64,000 nt of DNA, from NCBI RefSeq assembly GCF_038719015.1, contig NZ_CP152276.1:3861501-3925500 (forward strand). The letters run 5' to 3'. Positions 53,116 to 61,454 of the stretch are shown piece by piece. The stretch is from Nguyenibacter vanlangensis (GTDB lineage: Bacteria > Pseudomonadota > Alphaproteobacteria > Acetobacterales > Acetobacteraceae). The stretch's first letter is position 1. Every line of letters begins with the position of its first letter. Position numbers and translations under genes: made by a program. Below the pieces are notes generated by a model, which did no database searches, had not been told where the DNA came from, and saw only the letters and a program-made list of their open reading frames with translations.

Positions 53116-53350
53116 TCTCGTCCTTCCTCGTCCGGAAAATGGAACGATGTCATGTTCTTATCCTGCGGCGATCTGTCAAGGTGGCGCGCATCCTGCCGGG
53201 GCAGGTCGCCCCCGGGATTCTCCCGGCTGGATCCCCCCACGGATCCCCCTTGTGGGGATTGCGTTTGATCCGTAGTGGCGGTTTGGACGATGGAGATCCG
53301 GGCCGGCGGCCATGGTGACGGTATCATGTCCGGGAAGGGAAGGAACGGTC

Positions 53351-54781
53351 ATGTCGGGGACGCCGGTGGAACCTGGAACGCGGATAGAAACGGACAGCCT
53401 GGGGCCGGTTGCGGTGCCCGCCGACCGGCTGTGGGGCGCGCAGACGCAGCGTTCGCTGGAATATTTCAGCATCGGGCGGGATTTGATGCCGGCCGAGATG
53501 GTCGATGCCTATGCGATCATCAAGAAGGCGTCGGCCCTTGCCAATCGCGACGGCCGGAATTTGTCCGAAGAGGCGGCGGGGCTGATCTGCCAGGCTTGCG
53601 ACGAGATCCTGGCCGGACGGCACCGGGACATGTTTCCGCTGCATGTCTGGATGACCGGCAGCGGCACGCAATTCAACATGAATGTCAACGAGGTGATCGC
53701 GAACCGGTGCTGCCAGATGGCCGGCACCGCGCTGGGCAGCAAGAGCCCGGTTCATCCCAACGACCATGTCAACATGTCGCAATCCTCGAACGATACGTTT
53801 CCCAGCGCGATGCATGTCGCGGCGGCGCTGGGGGTGGTGCGGCGGCTGGAGCCCGAAGTGACGGCGCTGCGCGACGCGATCGACGCCAAGGCCCGGGCCT
53901 GGGCGGATATCGTCAAGATCGGGCGGACCCATATGCAGGATGCGACGCCGCTGACGCTGGGCCAGGAATGGTCGGGCTATGTCAGGATGCTGGATGAGGC
54001 GCTGGAGCGGCTGGGGGCGGCGCTGCCGGCCTTGTACCGGCTGGCGCTGGGCGGCACCGCGGTGGGGACCGGCATCAATGCCGCGCCGGGTTTCGCCGAG
54101 GCGGCCGCCGCGCGGATCGCGGCGCTGACGGGCCTGCCCTTCGTCACCGCGCCCAACAAATTCGCCGTCCAGGGCGCGCATGACGCGCTGGTTCAGCTTT
54201 CGGGCACGCTGCGGGGCCTGGCCGGGTCGCTGTTCAAGATCGCCAACGACATCCGCCTGCTGTCCTGTGGCCCGCGTGCCGGGTTTGCGGAATTGCGGAT
54301 TCCCGAAAATGAGCCCGGTTCGTCGATCATGCCGGGCAAGGTGAATCCGACCCAGGCCGAGGCCCTGACGATGATCGCGGTGCAGGTGATGGCCAATGAC
54401 GTGGCGGTGGGGTTCGGCGGTGCCGGCGGCTATCTGGAGATGAATGTCTACAAGCCGCTGATTATTCATAATATCATGCAGTCGATCGGCCTGCTGCATG
54501 ACGGGTGCCGGAATTTCCGGACGTTCCTGGTCGCCGGCACCGAACCGGACCGGCGGCGGATCGCCGAACATGTCGCGCGATCGCTGATGCTGGTCACCGC
54601 GCTGGTGCCGGTGATCGGCTATGACAAGGCGTCCCGCGTCGCGCACCATGCGATGGCGCATGATTTGAGCCTGCGGGACGCGGCGTTGCAGTTGGGATTC
54701 GTCAGCGCGGAGATGTTCGACCGGATCGTCGATCCCGCCAGGATGGTTGCCGGCGGAAGGGCCGAGAGCGGAAGCACTTAA
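53351..54781 (+). CDS. fumC: Class II fumarate hydratase
   Basis: 476 residues, oxygen-stable fumarase interconverting fumarate and malate in the TCA cycle. [79 protein letters not shown] and the superfamily signature [16 protein letters not shown] are all intact, including the catalytic Ser in the SS loop. The first ~15 residues precede the usual fumC start. It is not operonic with the nic genes but would consume their product. A 235-bp spacer before it shows no gene. Confidence 0.95.
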   Translation: MSGTPVEPGTRIETDSLGPVAVPADRLWGAQTQRSLEYFSIGRDLMPAEMVDAYAIIKKASALANRDGRNLSEEAAGLICQACDEILAGRHRDMFPLHVWMTGSGTQFNMNVNEVIANRCCQMAGTALGSKSPVHPNDHVNMSQSSNDTFPSAMHVAAALGVVRRLEPEVTALRDAIDAKARAWADIVKIGRTHMQDATPLTLGQEWSGYVRMLDEALERLGAALPALYRLALGGTAVGTGINAAPGFAEAAAARIAALTGLPFVTAPNKFAVQGAHDALVQLSGTLRGLAGSLFKIANDIRLLSCGPRAGFAELRIPENEPGSSIMPGKVNPTQAEALTMIAVQVMANDVAVGFGGAGGYLEMNVYKPLIIHNIMQSIGLLHDGCRNFRTFLVAGTEPDRRRIAEHVARSLMLVTALVPVIGYDKASRVAHHAMAHDLSLRDAALQLGFVSAEMFDRIVDPARMVAGGRAESGST

Positions 54782-54785
54782 TCCG

Positions 54786-54923
54786 TATGGTATCGGCGGG
54801 GGAATCATCGCTATTGATCCTGCTGGTTCCGTAACGGCTGAGTTTAATACCGAGGGAATGTTCCGCGGCTGGATTAACGCGGCCGGAGATGTTTTTGTAG
54901 CTACCCACAAGGATGATGATTGA
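54786..54923 (+). pseudogene. C-terminal remnant of isoaspartyl peptidase / plant-type L-asparaginase
   Basis: Five bases after the fumC stop, one frame reads YGIGGGIIAIDPAGSVTAEF then NTEGMFRGWINAAGDVF and ends ATHKDDD-stop. The GGxIAID..G..T..FNTEGMYRG pattern is the C-terminal end of the Ntn-hydrolase IaaA family. About 45 residues remain; the catalytic Thr region is missing. Clearly lower GC than fumC. A relic of a lost or displaced gene. Confidence 0.65.
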
Positions 54924-54988
54924 GTACGGCGCGACAATCAGGATGAGAACCCATTGCGCATTGGGAAATTTTGCCGGGGGTCTGACTG

Positions 54989-55180
54989 TTACTCATTAGG
55001 TTGCACCTCTTGCTTCACCCGTCGATCCCCCTTGCCGCCCGATCGGGCGGCAATGGAGACGTTGCCGCCGCAGGCGCTGTAGCCGATCGCCCGACGCACC
55101 CGCCCCGTTCTTCTGCTCCACCCAGGCCTGATCGTGCTTTTGATACGGGAGGCACGCGTGAATTAGATCCCATGCCGCAC
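54989..55180 (-). pseudogene. Remnant of an integrase-type (IS481/DDE) transposase
   Basis: On the minus strand CLPYQKHDQAWVEQKNGA is the conserved end of a DDE integrase catalytic core (PYxKxDQAxVEQKNG with the catalytic Glu). After a frameshift around 55100 the reading continues VRRAIGYSACGG and then loses family character, ending in a stop at 54991. No inverted repeats are seen. A decayed mobile-element fragment. Confidence 0.5.
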
Positions 55181-55311
55181 GCGATATTCTTTCAGCGTAG
55201 CGTTGATGAATATGCTGTCGACACCCGCAGCAGAAAGGGTCGCCGTTCGCGACAGGGGAACATTTCATGTGAGGCAACAGGCCAGGTACAGGAAACATTT
55301 TTGCTGAGGTA

Positions 55312-55450
55312 ATGCGCGAGGCGGCGTCGGTGAGCGAAAGAGCTTGCCGATCTCACGGTCGCGATCGGGCTCGTGAACGTTTATAACCGCGTGGTCGTCG
55401 ATTTTCGGGCCACACCATTGGCCGTCTGCGCTGCTGCGTTTGTTTCGTGA
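55312..55450 (+). pseudogene. C-terminal remnant of a carboxymuconolactone-decarboxylase-family protein
   Basis: MREAASVSE in one frame continues, after a frameshift near 55337, as KELADLTVAIGLVNVYNRVV then VDFRATP. The L(T/V)xAI.LINxxNR..VxFR pattern is the conserved C-terminus of CMD/AhpD-type proteins. The N-terminal part with the CxxC is absent. Third relic in a row in this 693-bp gene-free stretch (54782-55474). Confidence 0.55.
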
Positions 55451-55474
55451 TCAATTGACGGCTGAAGCCGACGC

Positions 55475-56368
55475 TCAAGGATTGGCGAATTTGAGATCAC
55501 CGATCTTGGATACGATGGTCTTGAGAAGGGGGGATGTATTGGCTTCGTTGTAGCCCAGCGACAGGTCGATCGTCGGCGGAACGCCGGCGAGTGGTCTGCT
55601 GACGACAGTCGGGGGCAGCAGGTTGCGCGCATAGAGCGGCATCAGGGCGATGCCGCGGGTCGAGGTGACCAGCGACATCGCCATCGCGAGGTTGTCGACA
55701 TCGTGGTCGGGCGTGAGATCGATGCCCAGTTTCGCGCCGTAGGCGTCGGTCACCGCCCTGAGCGCCGGGGACTTGTCGTGAGGAACGCCGACGAGTTCTT
55801 CCCCGATGATGTCCTCGCTGGTGACGGCACTGCGTGCCGTGAGCGGATGATCCACCGGCATCAGCACGATCAGCGGCTCATCGATCAATCGCGTGAAGAC
55901 GATTCCCGGCGCGTTGCGTTCGTGCCGGAGAAAGGCGAGGTCGATCTTGCCGCGCATCAATCCCTCGGCCAGGTCAGGCGATGAGAGGCTGAGAAGTACG
56001 ACCTCGGTATTCGGCAGTTCGTCACGCATGATGCGCATGACCGCCGGTAGCCAGTCGAATTCATAGCCGGTCAGGAAGCCGAGGACGAAAGACCGCTTGG
56101 CGGGCACTGCGGCGCGGCGCGTGGCCTCGACCGTCGCTTCGACCTGGACGAGTACGGCGCGCGCGTGGTCGAGAAACACGCGACCCGCGGCGGTCAGTTC
56201 AATGCCCTTTGCACCGCGGATCAGAAGCGCGCACCCAAGCTCGGCCTCGAGATCGCGCATCTGCCGGCTGAGGGATGGCTGCGCGGTATGCAGCCGCTTC
56301 TCTGCCGCGACGGTCAGGCTGCCTTCCTCGGCGACGGCGATGAAATACCGGAGATGACGAAGATCCAT
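55475..56368 (-). CDS. LysR-family regulator
   Basis: 297 residues from the ATG at 56368 (MDLRHLRYFIAVAEEGSLTV). Helix-turn-helix LHTAQPSLSRQMRDLEAELG. The effector domain (SFVLGFLTGYEFDWLPAVMR, DLAFLRHERNAPGIVFTRLI, SLVTSTRGIALMPLYARNLL) is typical of CbnR/CatR-like regulators of aromatic or aliphatic catabolic genes. It is divergent from the SDR/GST pair starting at 56557 and probably controls it. Confidence 0.85.
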   Translation of the reverse strand: MDLRHLRYFIAVAEEGSLTVAAEKRLHTAQPSLSRQMRDLEAELGCALLIRGAKGIELTAAGRVFLDHARAVLVQVEATVEATRRAAVPAKRSFVLGFLTGYEFDWLPAVMRIMRDELPNTEVVLLSLSSPDLAEGLMRGKIDLAFLRHERNAPGIVFTRLIDEPLIVLMPVDHPLTARSAVTSEDIIGEELVGVPHDKSPALRAVTDAYGAKLGIDLTPDHDVDNLAMAMSLVTSTRGIALMPLYARNLLPPTVVSRPLAGVPPTIDLSLGYNEANTSPLLKTIVSKIGDLKFANP

Positions 56369-56556
56369 AATCCATACCTTACAAGCATGGATCCCAAGAA
56401 ACAAAGTCTTTTTCCCCGAAGAATTCGAAGCCTATTCCTCTCTCACCGGCCGGATTGTCCAGCCGAGTTTACGCAAGCCCGAAATCCACGATGGCCGAGC
56501 CAGACAATCAAGGTATGGCATGGTCAACTGGAACATTATTTCGAATGGAGAATAAC

Positions 56557-57303
56557 ATGACTACGCCCGTCGTTCTGATCACCGGCGCACTCACCGGCAT
56601 CGCCCGCGCCACCGCTTTCGCCTTCGCCGGGAAAGGGGCGAAGATCGTCGCCTCCGGCCGCCACGACGACGCGGGGGCTGCTCTCGTCGCGGAACTGCGC
56701 GCCGTCGGCGCGGAAGCGGAATTCGTCCGCGCCGACGTGCGCCACGAGGACGACGTTCGTGCCCTCGTCGATGAGACCGTCAGGCGCTTCGGCCGGCTGG
56801 ACATCGCCGTCAATTCCGCCGGCACCGAAGGCACGCCCGGCCCGGCTGTCGACCAGACCCCCGAGAGCTATGCCGCGACTTTCGACACCAACGTCCTCGG
56901 CACGATCCTCAGCATGAAGCATGAACTGCGCGTCATGCAGGCTCAGGGCAGCGGCAGCATCGTCAACATCTCCTCGACCTTCGGGCACGAGGGTGGCGCC
57001 GGCGCGTCGATCTATGCCGCGAGCAAGCATGCGGTCGAGGGCCTGACCAAGTCGGTCGCGCTGGAGGTCGGCAGCCTTGGCATCCGGGTCAACGCCGTGG
57101 CGCCGGGACCGATCCAGACCGGCATGCTCGACCGCTTCACCGGCGGCGAGGAGGTCAAGGCCTATCTGGCGACCCTCAACGCCCAAAAGCGGATCGGCCA
57201 GCCCGACGAGATCGCGCGCGCGATCCTCTACATCGCTTCGGACGACGCCAGCTTCGTCACCGGTCACATCCTGACCGTCGACGGCGGCAAGTCGGCCGGC
57301 TGA
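56557..57303 (+). CDS. Classical short-chain dehydrogenase/reductase
   Basis: 248 residues from the ATG at 56557, with GGAG upstream; the frame is open from 56455 but lacks coding character there. Cofactor motif VVLITGALTGIARATAFAFA (TGxxxGxx variant with A-L-T), NSAG at about 84-87 in VNSAGTEG, catalytic Ser in SIVNISSTFG and YAASK (YxxxK), then VNAVAPGPIQTGML. Typical NAD(P)H-dependent oxidoreductase of the glucose-dehydrogenase-like group. Followed after a hairpin by a GST; both lie behind the divergent LysR gene. Confidence 0.92.
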   Translation: MTTPVVLITGALTGIARATAFAFAGKGAKIVASGRHDDAGAALVAELRAVGAEAEFVRADVRHEDDVRALVDETVRRFGRLDIAVNSAGTEGTPGPAVDQTPESYAATFDTNVLGTILSMKHELRVMQAQGSGSIVNISSTFGHEGGAGASIYAASKHAVEGLTKSVALEVGSLGIRVNAVAPGPIQTGMLDRFTGGEEVKAYLATLNAQKRIGQPDEIARAILYIASDDASFVTGHILTVDGGKSAG

Positions 57304-57310
57304 CCCCAAG

Positions 57311-57337
57311 GGGGGCCGGGCTCGAAACCCGGCCCCC
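57311..57337. terminator. GC-rich hairpin between SDR and GST
   Basis: GGGGGCCGGG (57311-57320) pairs with CCCGGCCCCC (57328-57337) around CTCGAAA. Seven bases after the SDR stop. It may terminate or attenuate transcription before the GST. Confidence 0.65.
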
Positions 57338-57389
57338 GCTGGCATGTCCGACATCCCCCGTTTTCAACCCCCATTCAAAAGGTCCCGTC

Positions 57390-58037
57390 ATGTCAAACGA
57401 TCATCTGAAACTCTATGAGTCGAGCGGCTCGCCCAATTCGCGCCGTGTTCGCATCTTTATCGCGGAGAAGGGAATTTGCGTCTCGCGTATCCCCGTCGAT
57501 CTCGGCGCGAGGGAGCAGTTCTCCGAAGCCTACGTCAAAATCAATCCGCGCCAGGTCGTCCCGACGCTGGTTCTCGAAGACGGGACGGCGATCGGCGAGG
57601 TGCCGGCGATCCTGCGTTATCTTGAAGAGGCCTATCCCGGCACGCCGTTGCTCGGCACATCGCCCGCGGACAAGGCGCTGGTGACGATGTGGGAACGCCG
57701 GATGGAGCTTGAGGGCTTTGCGGCGGTGATGGAGACCATCCGCAACAAGGTTCCGGGGCTCAAGGGGCGCGCAATCGCCGGCACGCACGGTTACGAGCAG
57801 ATCCCGGGGATCGTGGAGCGCGGCTACCAGCGGATCGCGGATTTCCATGCCGATCTCGAAACCAGGCTCGGCGAGGCGCCGTTCGTCGCGGGCGACCGGT
57901 TCAGCGCGGCCGACATCACTGCCGTCGTCGCGATCGATTTCGCGGCCAAGGCGTTGGCCCTCCCGATCCCGGACGGGAATAGCGCGACGCGCCGGTGGTA
58001 CGACAAGATCGCCGGGCGCCCCAGCTTCGCGGCCTGA
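57390..58037 (+). CDS. Glutathione S-transferase
   Basis: 215 residues. Thioredoxin-like N-domain: LKLYESSGSPNSRRVRIFIA (catalytic Ser/Asn at the S-P-N-S turn), RQVVPTLVLEDGTAIGEVPA with the cis-Pro and the GEVPAILRYLEEAYP glutathione-binding stretch. The helical C-domain carries FVAGDRFSAADITAVVAIDF. Resembles the theta/zeta-like bacterial GSTs. Downstream of an SDR and probably co-regulated. A hairpin follows at 58044. Confidence 0.9.
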   Translation: MSNDHLKLYESSGSPNSRRVRIFIAEKGICVSRIPVDLGAREQFSEAYVKINPRQVVPTLVLEDGTAIGEVPAILRYLEEAYPGTPLLGTSPADKALVTMWERRMELEGFAAVMETIRNKVPGLKGRAIAGTHGYEQIPGIVERGYQRIADFHADLETRLGEAPFVAGDRFSAADITAVVAIDFAAKALALPIPDGNSATRRWYDKIAGRPSFAA

Positions 58038-58043
58038 ACGATT

Positions 58044-58070
58044 GCCGCCGTCCCCGACCAGGGCGGCGGC
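58044..58070. terminator. Hairpin after the GST gene
   Basis: GCCGCCGTCCC (58044-58054) pairs with GGGCGGCGGC (58061-58070) with a one-base bulge, six-base loop, followed by TTAA. Six bases after the stop. Confidence 0.65.
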
Positions 58071-58139
58071 TTAACGGTCATTCATGGTTTTCGGCGGCAT
58101 ATCGGAACGGAATATCCGAACGGGGCGAAGACCTGTTCG

Positions 58140-59120
58140 TTACACCGCGCCGATGGGCTCGTCAGCTTCGTCGTTGATGTCGATTGACCCCAGCCGGGCA
58201 TTACGGCGGAGAACCTGTGGCGGCTGCCCAAAAGCGCGAAGAAATGCTCTCCTCATGTGGTCGCGGTCGCTAAAGCCGGTTTGCCGGGCCACCATGTCGA
58301 TCGGATGGCGGCTTTGCTCCATGAGATTGCGCGCGCCCTCGACCCGAAGATTCTCGATCGCCTTGGCCGGAGACTGGCCCGTTTCGGCGTGGAAGGCACG
58401 GCTGAACTGACGCGGGCTGAGGTTGGCCGCTTCGGCAAGGTCGGGGACGGTCAAGGGCTTATGAAGGTTATCGCGTGCGTAGGCGAGGGCCGCCTGGATG
58501 CGGTCCGATTTCGGCGAGAGTTCGAGCAAGGTGGAGAACTGCGACTGCCCGCCGCCGCGACGGTGGTAGATGACCAGTTTTCGCGCCACGGCCTTGGCAA
58601 TCTCGGGTCCGAGATCGTTCTCGATGAGCGCCAGGCCGAGGTCGACACCGGCCGTCATGCCCGCCGACGTCCAGATCGGCCCGTCGTTGATGAAGATGCG
58701 ATCCTCTTCCATCTTCGCCTTCGGATAAGTCCGCTGTAGCGCGCGCGCATGAATCCAGTGGGTGGTGGCGCGCCGTCCATCCAGGAGTCCCGCCTCGGCC
58801 AGGACGAAGGCGCCGGTGCAGACCGCTGCAACCCGCCGATGACGCTTGGGCGCGTCCCGCATGAATTCGATGACGCCAGGGGTTGAGGGTGCAATCACGG
58901 CGGCACCGCCGACGACAAGCGTGTCGAACGGCTTTTCCGTGAACTGCTCTGTTTCCAGCTTCAGGCCAGTCGAGGTTTTGATCGGGCCGCCCTCTTCGGA
59001 CACGTAGTGGAACGCGTAGGGCTCGGGATCGACCATAGAATTGGCCACTTCGAAGCCCGCCACCATGGCCAGCGCCATCAGCGAATAGCCGGGGTAAACG
59101 AGGAAAGCGATGTCACGCAT
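58140..59120 (-). CDS. GlxA-type AraC-family regulator with DJ-1/PfpI domain
   Basis: 326 residues. The N-terminal class-I glutamine-amidotransferase-like (DJ-1/PfpI) domain spans about 1-190, including MRDIAFLVYPGYSLMALAMV, DTLVVGGAAVIAPST and AAVCTGAFVLAEAGLLDGRR with the elbow Cys near 101. Two AraC helix-turn-helices lie at about 215-310: LTVPDLAEAANLSPRQFSRA and MVARQTGFSDRDHMRRAFLR. It is divergent from the SDR gene at 59234, with an inverted repeat between them. Family members activate detoxification or amine-catabolism genes. Confidence 0.9.
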   Translation of the reverse strand: MRDIAFLVYPGYSLMALAMVAGFEVANSMVDPEPYAFHYVSEEGGPIKTSTGLKLETEQFTEKPFDTLVVGGAAVIAPSTPGVIEFMRDAPKRHRRVAAVCTGAFVLAEAGLLDGRRATTHWIHARALQRTYPKAKMEEDRIFINDGPIWTSAGMTAGVDLGLALIENDLGPEIAKAVARKLVIYHRRGGGQSQFSTLLELSPKSDRIQAALAYARDNLHKPLTVPDLAEAANLSPRQFSRAFHAETGQSPAKAIENLRVEGARNLMEQSRHPIDMVARQTGFSDRDHMRRAFLRAFGQPPQVLRRNARLGSIDINDEADEPIGAV

Positions 59121-59140
59121 GGCGTCCCGCCCTATGTCCT

Positions 59141-59163
59141 AAATGTCCGCTTATATGACATTT
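59141..59163. promoter_or_regulatory. AAATGTC/GACATTT inverted repeat, candidate GlxA-type site
   Basis: AAATGTC (59141-59147) and its complement GACATTT (59157-59163) around CGCTTATAT. It lies in the 113-bp spacer, 21 bp from the regulator start and 71 bp from the SDR start. Likely operator; binding inferred. Confidence 0.5.
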
Positions 59164-59233
59164 GAGACTTTTGGCTGCAAGCTTAGTGTCTGTCCACGGG
59201 CTCAATCACGAGCCGTCGAGACGGAGAAACACG

Positions 59234-60031
59234 ATGAGCAGTCCATCCACCAAAGGCGTCGCCGTGATCACCGGCGCGTCGACCGGCATCGGCGCGATCT
59301 ACGCCGATCGCCTCGCCAAGCGCGGCTATGACCTGATTCTGGTCGCCCGTAATGAGCAGCGGCTTCAGACGGCCGCCGCGCGCCTGCAGGCCGAGACCGG
59401 AGTGACGGTCACCCCGCTGGTCGCCGACCTGAACAATCACGCCGATCTGGCGAAGGTCGAGGCGTTGCTCCGCGACGATCCCAAGATCACCATGCTGGTC
59501 AACAATGCCGGCGTCGGCTCGGTTGCCTCGATCCTGCAGGCCGATGTCGACGAGATGGAGGCGATGATCGACCTGAACATCACCGCCCTGACTCGTCTGA
59601 CCTACGCCGCCGCCCCGGCCTTCGTGGCCCGCGGCGCCGGCACCATCATCAACATCTCGTCGGTGGTGGGCGTCGCGGTGGAGGCCCTGAACGGGGTCTA
59701 CAGCGCCTCGAAATCCTACGTGCTCAGCTTCGGTCATTCGCTGCAGAAGGACCTGGCCGACAAGGGCGTCCGCATCCAGACGGTGCTGCCCGGCGCGACC
59801 GCCACGGCGTTCTGGGACGTCGCCGGCTACGCGCCCCAGAAGACCGCCGAAATCACCATGCAAGCCTCCGACCTGGTCGACGCCGCCCTGGCCGGCCTGG
59901 ACGCGGGCGAGCTGGTGACCATCCCGGGCCTTCACGAAGGTGAGGCCTGGACCCGTTGGGAAAAGGATCGTCGTGACCTGGCCCCGAAGTTCCTCAACCC
60001 GAAGCCCGCCCCGCGCTACCACGTCGCCTGA
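59234..60031 (+). CDS. Short-chain dehydrogenase/reductase (DltE/COG0300-like)
   Basis: 265 residues; GGAG lies 7 bases before the ATG. Cofactor motif VAVITGASTGIGAIYADRLA (TGxxxGIG), VARNEQRL, MLVNNAGVGS (NNAG), catalytic Ser in TIINISSVVG, YSASKSYVLSFGHSL (YxxxK) and QTVLPGATATAFWD. Fits the COG0300 oxidoreductase group. Divergent from the GlxA-type regulator. The substrate is unknown. Confidence 0.92.
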   Translation: MSSPSTKGVAVITGASTGIGAIYADRLAKRGYDLILVARNEQRLQTAAARLQAETGVTVTPLVADLNNHADLAKVEALLRDDPKITMLVNNAGVGSVASILQADVDEMEAMIDLNITALTRLTYAAAPAFVARGAGTIINISSVVGVAVEALNGVYSASKSYVLSFGHSLQKDLADKGVRIQTVLPGATATAFWDVAGYAPQKTAEITMQASDLVDAALAGLDAGELVTIPGLHEGEAWTRWEKDRRDLAPKFLNPKPAPRYHVA

Positions 60032-60059
60032 CGTGCGCAACGCACCCCGCTAAGGCCCC

Positions 60060-60075
60060 CCGCCCCTTGGGGCGG
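60060..60075. terminator. Short hairpin between convergent SDR and regulator remnant
   Basis: CCGCCCC (60060-60066) pairs with GGGGCGG (60069-60075), two-base loop. Lies 29 bases after the SDR stop. Confidence 0.5.
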
Positions 60076-60081
60076 CGGCCG

Positions 60082-60378
60082 TCACCGCAAGGCAAATCGC
60101 ATGTTTCTGCTGAGCGGCTGATGCGCATCCTGCTGCGGCGCGTTTTGCGTGGCCGGCAGATAAACCGCCAATTTCAGTCCAAAATCCTCGCTGGCCTGGA
60201 ATGTCGTATATTCGTAACAGATCGGGCCGTTGATTGGATGATGTAGCCGTTTGGTTCCCGATGAGGGCGCTTGGACGGCGTGGTCCTTCCACCAGTGCGC
60301 GAGTTCCTTGCACCCTGCCTGCACGCGCTCCAGCAACTGTACGAAAGCGCGATCATACGCCCAGAGGTCATAAGTCGG
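60082..60378 (-). pseudogene. C-terminal remnant of an MmyB-type regulator
   Basis: The last ~98 residues of this frame read YDRAFVQLLERVQAGCKELA, then HWWKDHAVQAPSSGTKRLHH, PINGPICYEYTTFQ and LKLAVYLPA: the FRxWWxxHDV...GTKRLHHP.xG...Y..F...D..L.L.VY pattern of the MmyB ligand domain. No XRE helix-turn-helix could be found upstream in any frame up to 60713. That 335-bp stretch (60379-60713) shows nothing convincing. A truncated relative of the intact regulator at 10814. Confidence 0.6.
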
Positions 60379-60713
60379 CCGAGACAACCCGGGAGCCGAG
60401 ATGGTCGTTATTCCAGGCGCTTCACACATGGTGCCGATGGAGGCGGCGGAACGGTTCAACGAAGAACTGATTCGCTTCCTCCGAACCATCGAGACCTGAA
60501 CGTCCGAGAACCAAATCCGGCCGATGTCCGGACCATGCCTTCCATGCGTCTCGGAGCCAGCCAGCGGCGGGCCTCCCCTCTCAGGAGAGCGGGCGGTTGT
60601 CCCGGCAGCCCATGGAAGGGGCCGATGGCCGATGCCGTGCGCAGGCGGTGACGGTCGTAGGGGCGTGCCTGTGTATCCACCGGAGTCCACCAGGCGATGA
60701 CATTGGACCCGGA

Positions 60714-61295
60714 TCACGCCTCGGGGGCAGCCCACCTCTGGACACTAACATCCGCCAGCGCCTCGAATATAGCCGGCGTGCGTTCCAGGCGGGCGATCGT
60801 TCGCGCGCCTTCGAGGGCCGCAACCAATGCGGCTGCGCTAGAGGATGCGCGCGCGGGAGCGAAGCCGCATCCCCTGAAATGCTCCGCAATTATCTCGGTC
60901 GAATCGACAAATCCGCGCGCTACCCGTTTGGTCAACTCGGCATCGAGCGCCGGCAGCTCGTTCGCCAGATTTTGCATGAGACATCCATACTGGAAATCGG
61001 AGGCAACCATTTCGGCCGCGAATGTACTGAAAATCCGATTAACAAAATTCAGAGCATCGCCTGTCGTCTTCGCCGAGATGTCCCGCAATACGGCAATTCG
61101 ACATGCAATGTAATGGTCGATTGCTTCTTCTGCGAGCTGAGTCTTTCCGCGAGGAAAGTGAAAGTAGAACGATCCTTTAGGCGCACCGCTTTCTTCAAGG
61201 ATCTGGGTCAATCCAGTCGCAGTGTAGCCTTGGATGCGAAACAGCCGTTCCGCCGCGGCGATCGCGCGAGCGCGTGCGTCAGTCTTACGTGCCAT
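60714..61295 (-). CDS. TetR-family repressor
   Basis: 193 residues from the ATG at 61295 (MARKTDARARAIAAAERLFR). The helix-turn-helix is YTATGLTQILEESGAPKGSF followed by YFHFPRGKTQLAEEAI, the LmrA/YxaF-type subgroup (PKGSFYFHFP). The C-domain has QYGCLMQNLANELPALDAEL and FAPARASSSAAALVAALEGA. It is divergent from a hydrolase gene, with a 31-bp palindromic site between them. Likely represses it. Confidence 0.9.
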   Translation of the reverse strand: MARKTDARARAIAAAERLFRIQGYTATGLTQILEESGAPKGSFYFHFPRGKTQLAEEAIDHYIACRIAVLRDISAKTTGDALNFVNRIFSTFAAEMVASDFQYGCLMQNLANELPALDAELTKRVARGFVDSTEIIAEHFRGCGFAPARASSSAAALVAALEGARTIARLERTPAIFEALADVSVQRWAAPEA

Positions 61296-61329
61296 GCCGC
61301 GAATATACCACGCTTCGCTTGACTCCGCT

Positions 61330-61360
61330 ATGGTGATCGCCATACTATGTCGATCACCAT
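61330..61360. promoter_or_regulatory. Palindromic operator between TetR gene and hydrolase
   Basis: ATGGTGATCG (61330-61339) and CGATCACCAT (61351-61360), perfect 10-bp arms around 11 bases. It is followed directly by ATATAAAAA, a possible -10 region for the hydrolase. Starts 35 bases upstream of the TetR start. Confidence 0.6.
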
Positions 61361-61454
61361 ATAAAAAGTTCGGCGCCGTCTTGGCGATGGGGGCGGCCGC
61401 CTTGGTTGCGGCTTCACTGCGACCGGGCCACGCAAACCCATGGGAGGAACTGAT

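Noticed and set aside
53200-53260. GC-rich imperfect hairpins before fumC as a riboswitch
   Set aside because: Only short fortuitous pairings of C and G runs; no conserved riboswitch core recognised.
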